A stretch of 64,000 bases of DNA, taken from NCBI RefSeq assembly GCF_024112395.2, contig NZ_CP078013.2, positions 2,914,001-2,978,000 of the forward strand, in the 5' to 3' direction. This stretch comes from Pseudomonas pergaminensis. GTDB lineage: Bacteria > Pseudomonadota > Gammaproteobacteria > Pseudomonadales > Pseudomonadaceae. Positions 59,888 to 64,000 of this stretch are shown here, in pieces; the first letter of the stretch is position 1, and every line of letters begins with the position of its first letter. Below the pieces are notes generated by a model. It had not been told where the DNA came from. It did not search any database and saw only the letters and a program-made list of their open reading frames with translations. Both the position numbers and the translations under genes were made by a program.

Positions 59888-60705
59888 TGTGCTGCTCCCT
59901 GGAACGTGTCTCGCCAGGCCAGGCAGCGTTTCTCCAGCGCGGCGAGCAGGCCATCACTGACTTTGCCCAGCAGTGCCAACACGATGATCGCCGCCAGCAC
60001 GATGTCCGGCCGTGAAGTTTCACGCCCATCGCTGAGCAAGTAACCCAGGCCCTTGGTGGCCGCGATCAACTCTGCCGCCACCAGAAACATCCACGCCAGG
60101 CTCAAGCCGCTGCGCAACCCGGTAAACAGGCCGGGCAGGGCGGCCGGCAACAGGATGCGCCGCACCAGGCGCCAGCGACTGAAGCCGTACATTTGCCCGA
60201 CTTCCACCAGCTTGCGGTCGATATCACGAATGGCGGCGACACCATTGAGGTACACCGGGAAAAACGCGCCGATGGCAATCAGCACGATCTTCGACGTCTC
60301 GTCGATGCCCAGCCACAGCAGCAACAGCGGCACCCAGGCCAGGCTCGGAATCGAGCGCAGCCCGGCGAAGGTCGGTTCCAGATAGGCTTCGGCCTCACGG
60401 CTCAAGCCGACCCAGGCAGCAAATACCAACGCCAGGCTGGCGCCGATGGCGAAGCCCAGCAGCACGCGGCCGAGACTGGCACTGATGTGTTTCCACAACG
60501 CCCCTTCAGCGAGATCCGTGAGGGTCACGGCGATCTCACTGGGCGCCGGCATCTGATACGACGGCAGCCAGCCCACCCGAACCACCACCTCCAGCACCAG
60601 CAGGATCAGCACCGGCAACACCAGGCCCTTGAGCCGCCTCGGCCAGGCACTGCGGTTGATCGTCACGGGTGTTGCCAGGGGCAATGCTTGGGTTTTGCTG
60701 GTCAT
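59884..60705 (-). CDS. SsuC-like ABC importer permease
   Basis: A 273-residue membrane protein with about six helices and the EAA loop (VEVGQMYGFSRWRLVRRILLPAALPGLFTGLRSGLSLAWMFLVAAELIAATKGLGYLL), a close look-alike of sulfonate permeases. ATG 60705 has AAGGAG six bases upstream; the adjacent GTG 60708 is less likely. Ten bases downstream of the binding-protein gene. Confidence 0.93.
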   Translation of the reverse strand: MTSKTQALPLATPVTINRSAWPRRLKGLVLPVLILLVLEVVVRVGWLPSYQMPAPSEIAVTLTDLAEGALWKHISASLGRVLLGFAIGASLALVFAAWVGLSREAEAYLEPTFAGLRSIPSLAWVPLLLLWLGIDETSKIVLIAIGAFFPVYLNGVAAIRDIDRKLVEVGQMYGFSRWRLVRRILLPAALPGLFTGLRSGLSLAWMFLVAAELIAATKGLGYLLSDGRETSRPDIVLAAIIVLALLGKVSDGLLAALEKRCLAWRDTFQGAAQ

Positions 60706-60715
60706 CACGCGCTCC

Positions 60716-61672
60716 TTAATGGCCGAACGAGGTGTCGATCAACTGGTCGATCACCTGGTCCACATTCACGCCTTTGCGCACTAACTCTTCGGACACCAGG
60801 ATCGGTGCCGCCGCTTTGGACGACACTACATCCTTGCTGCTCAAGAACGGTGTGCTCAGGTCGGTACGCGAGAGTTGCAGCTTGGCCACTTCCAGCGGCA
60901 GGCCAGACTCGTCGGCCAGCAGCTTGGCGAATTCATCCGGGTGTTTCACCGCCCAATCCCGAGCCTTTTCATACGCGCCAAGCACTTTGGTGATGGTCTG
61001 CGGATGCGCTTTGGCGAACTTCTCGGTGACGCTGACCACGCCGTAGCTGTTGAAATCCTTGTTGCGGTACAGCAGGCGCGAACCGGCCTGGATTTCGCTG
61101 GCGGCCATGTGCGGGTCGAGGCCGGCCCAGGCGTCTACGTCACCTTTCTCCAGGGCGGTGCGGCCATCCGGGTGCTGCAGGTGCACCAGTTCCACATCGT
61201 CCTTTTTCAGCCCGGCCTTTTGCAGGCTGCGCAGGGTGAACAGGTAAGGGTCGGTGCCTTTGGTGGCGGCGATCTTCTTGCCTTTCAGGTCGGTGACGCT
61301 CTTGAACGGCGAGTCCTTGCGCACCACCAGGGCGGTCCATTCGGCGCGGCTGTAGACATACACCGACTTGATCGGGCTGCCATTGGCGCGGCTCAGTACG
61401 GCGGAGAGGCTGGCGGACGAGGCAAAATCCACACCGCCACTGTTGAGGTATTCCAGGGAACGGTTGCTGCCCTGGCTCAATACCCAGCCCACCTTGGATT
61501 GCGGCAAGGCTTGTTCCAGCCAGCCAAAATGCTTGAGCACCAAGCTGACGGGCGAGTAGTAGGCATAGTCCAGATTAACTTCGGCGGGATCGGTTTCGGC
61601 GGCATGGGCCAGGGGTTGCAGGCACAGGGCGAGCGCGCAGGCGCCGAGTAAGCGTTGGGTGAAGGGTTTCAT
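60716..61672 (-). CDS. SsuA-like aliphatic-sulfonate binding protein
   Basis: A 318-residue periplasmic protein with signal peptide MKPFTQRLLGACALALCLQPLAHA and the SsuA pattern (NLDYAYYSPVSLVLKHFGWLEQAL, SNRSLEYLNSGGVDFASSASLSAVLSRANGSPIKSVYVYSRAEWTALVV). ATG 61672 has GGAG upstream. First gene behind a sigma54 promoter (61761-61775) and divergent from the SsuF-like gene. Predicted to bind alkanesulfonates or related sulfur compounds. Confidence 0.92.
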   Translation of the reverse strand: MKPFTQRLLGACALALCLQPLAHAAETDPAEVNLDYAYYSPVSLVLKHFGWLEQALPQSKVGWVLSQGSNRSLEYLNSGGVDFASSASLSAVLSRANGSPIKSVYVYSRAEWTALVVRKDSPFKSVTDLKGKKIAATKGTDPYLFTLRSLQKAGLKKDDVELVHLQHPDGRTALEKGDVDAWAGLDPHMAASEIQAGSRLLYRNKDFNSYGVVSVTEKFAKAHPQTITKVLGAYEKARDWAVKHPDEFAKLLADESGLPLEVAKLQLSRTDLSTPFLSSKDVVSSKAAAPILVSEELVRKGVNVDQVIDQLIDTSFGH

Positions 61673-61760
61673 GGAACAGCTCCGGCAAGGCGTTGAGAGA
61701 AGGTTTTTCTTATATTCAGAAAAATGAATCGGCATGTTCCATCATGCTTTTCAGGAATAT

Positions 61761-61775
61761 GCAGTCTCTGTGCCA
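61761..61775 (-). promoter_or_regulatory. sigma54 promoter of the SsuA/C/B-like operon
   Basis: The minus strand reads TGGCACAGAGACTGC: TGGCAC-N5-CTGC, as at the other sulfur operons. The TGCTGCTNNAGCAGCA palindrome is absent here. Confidence 0.78.
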
Positions 61776-61839
61776 TCTCTGTCGGACGCGTGTTTGCTGG
61801 GCTTGCGGAGGATAAGGCTGTAGCGGGAACGGGCAAATT

Positions 61840-61872
61840 GTTGATCAACTGTCGGTGGTGCAACAGCTTGCA
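61840..61872. promoter_or_regulatory. two short palindromes upstream of the SsuA-like promoter
   Basis: GTTGATCAAC (61840-61849) and TGCAA-CAGC-TTGCA (61859-61872) lie 65-100 bp upstream of the sigma54 promoter, in the place of an activator or IHF site. They differ from the SfnR-type palindrome, so a different activator is possible. The rest of the 318-bp gap 61673-61990 is AT-rich with no other clear signal. Confidence 0.4.
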
Positions 61873-61990
61873 TATATCTGTATCGAATAAATAAAGAGTT
61901 ATATATTCCTTTTAATATCTTTGTCGATGGCGCATTTTGAGGGCCTGCGCATTCGTGCGGATTGACCCAACAGCCAAAAGGAAAGCCGAC

Positions 61991-62206
61991 ATGACCATTA
62001 AAGCGATCAACGTGCGCAACCAGTTCAAGGGCGTGATCAAGGAGATCCTACTGGGGGAAGTGGTGTCGGAAATCGACGTACAGACCGCGTCCGGCATCGT
62101 TACTTCGGTGATCACCACCCGCTCGGTGCGTGACCTGGAATTGAAAGTGGGCAGTGAAGTGATTGCCTTTGTGAAGTCCACCGAAGTGTCCATCGCCAAG
62201 CTGTGA
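61991..62206 (+). CDS. ssuF: SsuF-like single TOBE-domain (molbindin) protein
   Basis: A 71-residue protein consisting of one TOBE domain (NQFKGVIKEILLGEVVSEIDVQTASGIVTSVITTRSVRDLELKVGSEVIAFVKSTEVSIAK). In Pseudomonas the small molbindin SsuF belongs to the sulfonate gene set ssuEADCBF and is needed for sulfonate use. ATG 61991 has AAGGA upstream. Here it is divergent from the SsuA/C/B-like genes rather than at their 3' end. A general molybdate-binding Mop protein is the alternative. Confidence 0.75.
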   Translation: MTIKAINVRNQFKGVIKEILLGEVVSEIDVQTASGIVTSVITTRSVRDLELKVGSEVIAFVKSTEVSIAKL

Positions 62207-62219
62207 ACCCAATCCCAAT

Positions 62220-62308
62220 GTGGGAGCGGGCTTGCTCGCGAAAGCGCCATATCAGTGATGAATGTATCGACTGACACTCCGCATTCGCGAGCAAGCCCGC
62301 TCCCACAT
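62220..62308. repeat. REP-like inverted pair of a second sequence family
   Basis: GTGGGAGCGGGCTTGCTCGCGA and its complement face each other, about 89 bp overall. The sequence differs from the GCCGGCGATGG family seen in the rest of the window. It lies between convergent genes and may end both transcripts. Confidence 0.8.
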
Positions 62309-62324
62309 TTTGCTTTGCGTACAC

Positions 62325-64000
62325 TCAGGCGATTTTCGGGCCTGAACCGCCGGGTGGATGGGGCTGCGGTCTTTCCGGCGGGGCATCGCTGGGCAGGTTC
62401 TTGGGTTTCTCGTTCGGATCCTTGTAGTCCTTGTGCAAGCCCCCGTCCAGGCGATTGCTCGACGAGCCGCCTTTTTGCGGCGTTTCGTCAAAGTGTTCCC
62501 ACTCCGATTGCTGGAAGCGGAAGATGCTGTCATCGGTCGGCGCGTCACGGCCACCGTAATGGTGGATCTCGTAGTGGGCGTATTCAACCTTGTCGGCCCA
62601 GTTGTCCTGCAACAGACCGTCGCCCGCCAGGTCGCGGTACCAGTCGTTTTCCTTCTCGGTGGCCTTCTGCTTTTTGTTGTGGTCGACAAAGTAGCCGATG
62701 ATCCCGCCCACCACCGCCAGCACCACGCCCACCAGGAACAACGGCCCGGTGAGTGCCGCCGCCGTGCCCGCGCCAAACAGCGCTGCCGCCCCCAGCACCC
62801 CGGCAGAGGCGCCGAACGCGCCGCCGGCCACTTGCAGGCCACCGGCCGCCTGGGCTAAGGGGTCCTTGTCTTTCACGCCGCTCTTGATCGCCAGCGCACC
62901 CAACACGATGTCGGCAAACCCCCCGGCAATGTCCGTGGCCGGGCCGAGCACCTTGATCACGGAACCGGCGATCTTCGCCGATTTGGACGCGCCCAGCTTG
63001 GCCGCACCCGCAGCAGCGAGGCCGTCATCCAGGTGCGTGGCCAAGCCTTCGGTGGCCTCAGTGACGGCCTTGTCGCCGTCGCCGAACAGCGTTGAGATGC
63101 CGTCATATTGGCTGTCCGGCACGGCGTCGAGCGCGGTGGCGATCTTGGATTTGACTTCAGACGGCAATTCACTGACGCGGAACTCGAAATTCGGCTCCTG
63201 CATGCCGGTCTTGCCCCAGATTTCCGGCAGGGTCTTGTCCAGCCCAAGGAAGTCCACCAGGCCGCCTTTGCCCAGGCTCTCGCCAATTTTGTCGCCCAGG
63301 CGCACGAAGTGGCTGGAGCCGCCGGCAAAACTCAGGAAGTCCTTGGCAATGGTCATGCGCTGGGCTGGCGTTTCACCGAGCTTGCCGCCTTTGCCGACCA
63401 GCTGGTAAATCCCGGAAAACAGGCTTACACCGGCACCCAGCGAGCCGAGGATGCCCTTGCTGTTGAGGGTGTTGAACACCTCGCCGAGCATGCCGCGATC
63501 CGCCACGGGGATGTAGGGTTTGCTCAATGCGGTTTTCAAGTCGGTTTCACTGATCACGCCGTTTTTCTTGTACACGTCGCCCAGCTCTTCAAGGGCCTTG
63601 GTGACGGCGGCGGATTTTTCCTTGCCTTGCAGGCCTTCGTTGAGGAATTTTTCCAGGGTTTCCTGCGTGCGACGCGGCAAGTCCAGGACGTTGCCCTTGA
63701 GCACGCCTTTGAGCAGGCCGAACAAGTCCTTGGTGGCCAACTCCTTGTTCTCGTCGGAGATCTTGCTCGGGTCCGCCAGGATCGCATTGAGGTCAGTGGT
63801 CAGGCCGTCGGCCTGGATATTCTGCGCCGCCTTGCTCGCCGCCTCCGGGTCGAACAGCTGCAAGGAGGTGAGGGTGTCGCTCAGGTCTTTCTGCGCCTCG
63901 TAGGTCTTGCCCTGGCTCTGCAGGTCCTTGAGGTACAGCACGTATTCCGGGTTGGAGGTGAGGTCCAGCAGCTTCTGCTTGATCTCGTCCTTGTTCGGCA
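62325..64000 (-). CDS. HrpK-like type III secretion translocator/effector, 5' end outside the window
   Basis: The minus frame is open to the right edge (558 codons visible) with no start that must be used; reading continues past 63941 as protein (NKDEIKQKLLDLTSNPEYVLYLKDL). The N-terminal visible part is helical and Lys/Glu-rich. Residues in the last third form two Gly/Ala-rich hydrophobic segments (GGAFGASAGVLGAAALFGAGTAAALTGPLFLVGVVLAVVGGIIGYFV), followed by a hydrophilic tail (EYAHYEIHHYGGRDAP, FRFQQSEWEHFDE) ending in a Pro-rich tip. This fits HrpK-family translocator-like proteins of Pseudomonas as I remember them; the family call is moderate. Confidence 0.55.
   Translation of the reverse strand, partial: PNKDEIKQKLLDLTSNPEYVLYLKDLQSQGKTYEAQKDLSDTLTSLQLFDPEAASKAAQNIQADGLTTDLNAILADPSKISDENKELATKDLFGLLKGVLKGNVLDLPRRTQETLEKFLNEGLQGKEKSAAVTKALEELGDVYKKNGVISETDLKTALSKPYIPVADRGMLGEVFNTLNSKGILGSLGAGVSLFSGIYQLVGKGGKLGETPAQRMTIAKDFLSFAGGSSHFVRLGDKIGESLGKGGLVDFLGLDKTLPEIWGKTGMQEPNFEFRVSELPSEVKSKIATALDAVPDSQYDGISTLFGDGDKAVTEATEGLATHLDDGLAAAGAAKLGASKSAKIAGSVIKVLGPATDIAGGFADIVLGALAIKSGVKDKDPLAQAAGGLQVAGGAFGASAGVLGAAALFGAGTAAALTGPLFLVGVVLAVVGGIIGYFVDHNKKQKATEKENDWYRDLAGDGLLQDNWADKVEYAHYEIHHYGGRDAPTDDSIFRFQQSEWEHFDETPQKGGSSSNRLDGGLHKDYKDPNEKPKNLPSDAPPERPQPHPPGGSGPKIA

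Noticed and set aside
61857..61872. TGGTGCAACAGCTTGC read as a plus-strand sigma54 promoter for the SsuF-like gene
   Set aside because: The distance between GG and GC is one base too long for sigma54.
10155..62308. The many short inverted repeats as a CRISPR array
   Set aside because: They are widely dispersed, face each other in pairs and have REP sequence; there are no regular spacers and no cas genes.

Overview
The window is a high-GC chromosomal segment from a Pseudomonas, most likely of the P. fluorescens group. Three things point there: dense REP palindromes of the GTAGGAGCCGGCTTGCCGGCGA type, tightly packed operons with 4-8 bp gene overlaps, and gene content such as SfnR, SsuF-like TOBE protein, DauR/YheO-type regulator, FecI/FecR and HrpK-like protein. 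Assignments rest on reading motifs and protein sequences only; no database search was run.

Left flank (1-20.9 kb). A minus-strand RHS-repeat protein runs off the left edge, behind an RND efflux pair. That pair is divergent from a Bcr/CflA-type exporter across a short operator-bearing gap. Then come a pirin and an MscS-type channel with a cyclic-nucleotide-binding domain. A plus-strand catabolic operon follows: AldA-like aldehyde dehydrogenase, MFS importer, enolase-superfamily dehydratase and GMC oxidoreductase. Beside it is an amino-acid deamination island with a DSD1-type D-hydroxyamino-acid dehydratase, a DauR/YheO-like regulator, a RidA paralogue and a threo-3-hydroxyaspartate/threonine dehydratase.

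Core (20.9-56.9 kb). This is a very large sulfur-scavenging island. It holds four luciferase-like (SsuD/SfnG-type) flavin monooxygenases, one DszC/SfnB-type flavoprotein and three cytosolic proteins that resemble the desulfinase DszB, although they look like ABC solute-binding proteins. It also holds three TonB receptors, an SsuBC-like importer with two different permeases, an oligopeptide-type ABC importer with two paralogous binding proteins, a heterodimeric ABC exporter, a class II aldolase-like protein, a secreted alpha/beta hydrolase, an SsuA-like binding protein and the sigma54 activator SfnR. The main result is a regulatory signature. The palindrome TGCTGCTNNAGCAGCA occurs four times perfectly, plus degenerate copies, and each sits 40-140 bp upstream of a sigma54 -24/-12 promoter (TGGCAY-N5-YTGC or close) that drives one of the sulfur operons. 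I infer that these are the SfnR enhancer sites and that the core is one SfnR regulon.

Right flank (56.9-64 kb). A left-handed beta-helix acyltransferase-like protein and a FecI/FecR pair without its own receptor come first. A second sulfonate importer (SsuB, SsuC and SsuA-like) with a sigma54 promoter is divergent from an SsuF-like TOBE protein. A HrpK-like type III translocator runs off the right edge.

Proposed working model: TonB receptors and ABC importers bring in organosulfur compounds. Flavin monooxygenases (DszC/SfnB-like and SsuD/SfnG-like) oxidise them to sulfonates or sulfinates, DszB-like proteins cleave the C-S bond to release sulfite, and the ABC exporter may remove the desulfurised carbon skeleton. 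All of this would switch on under sulfate starvation through SfnR.
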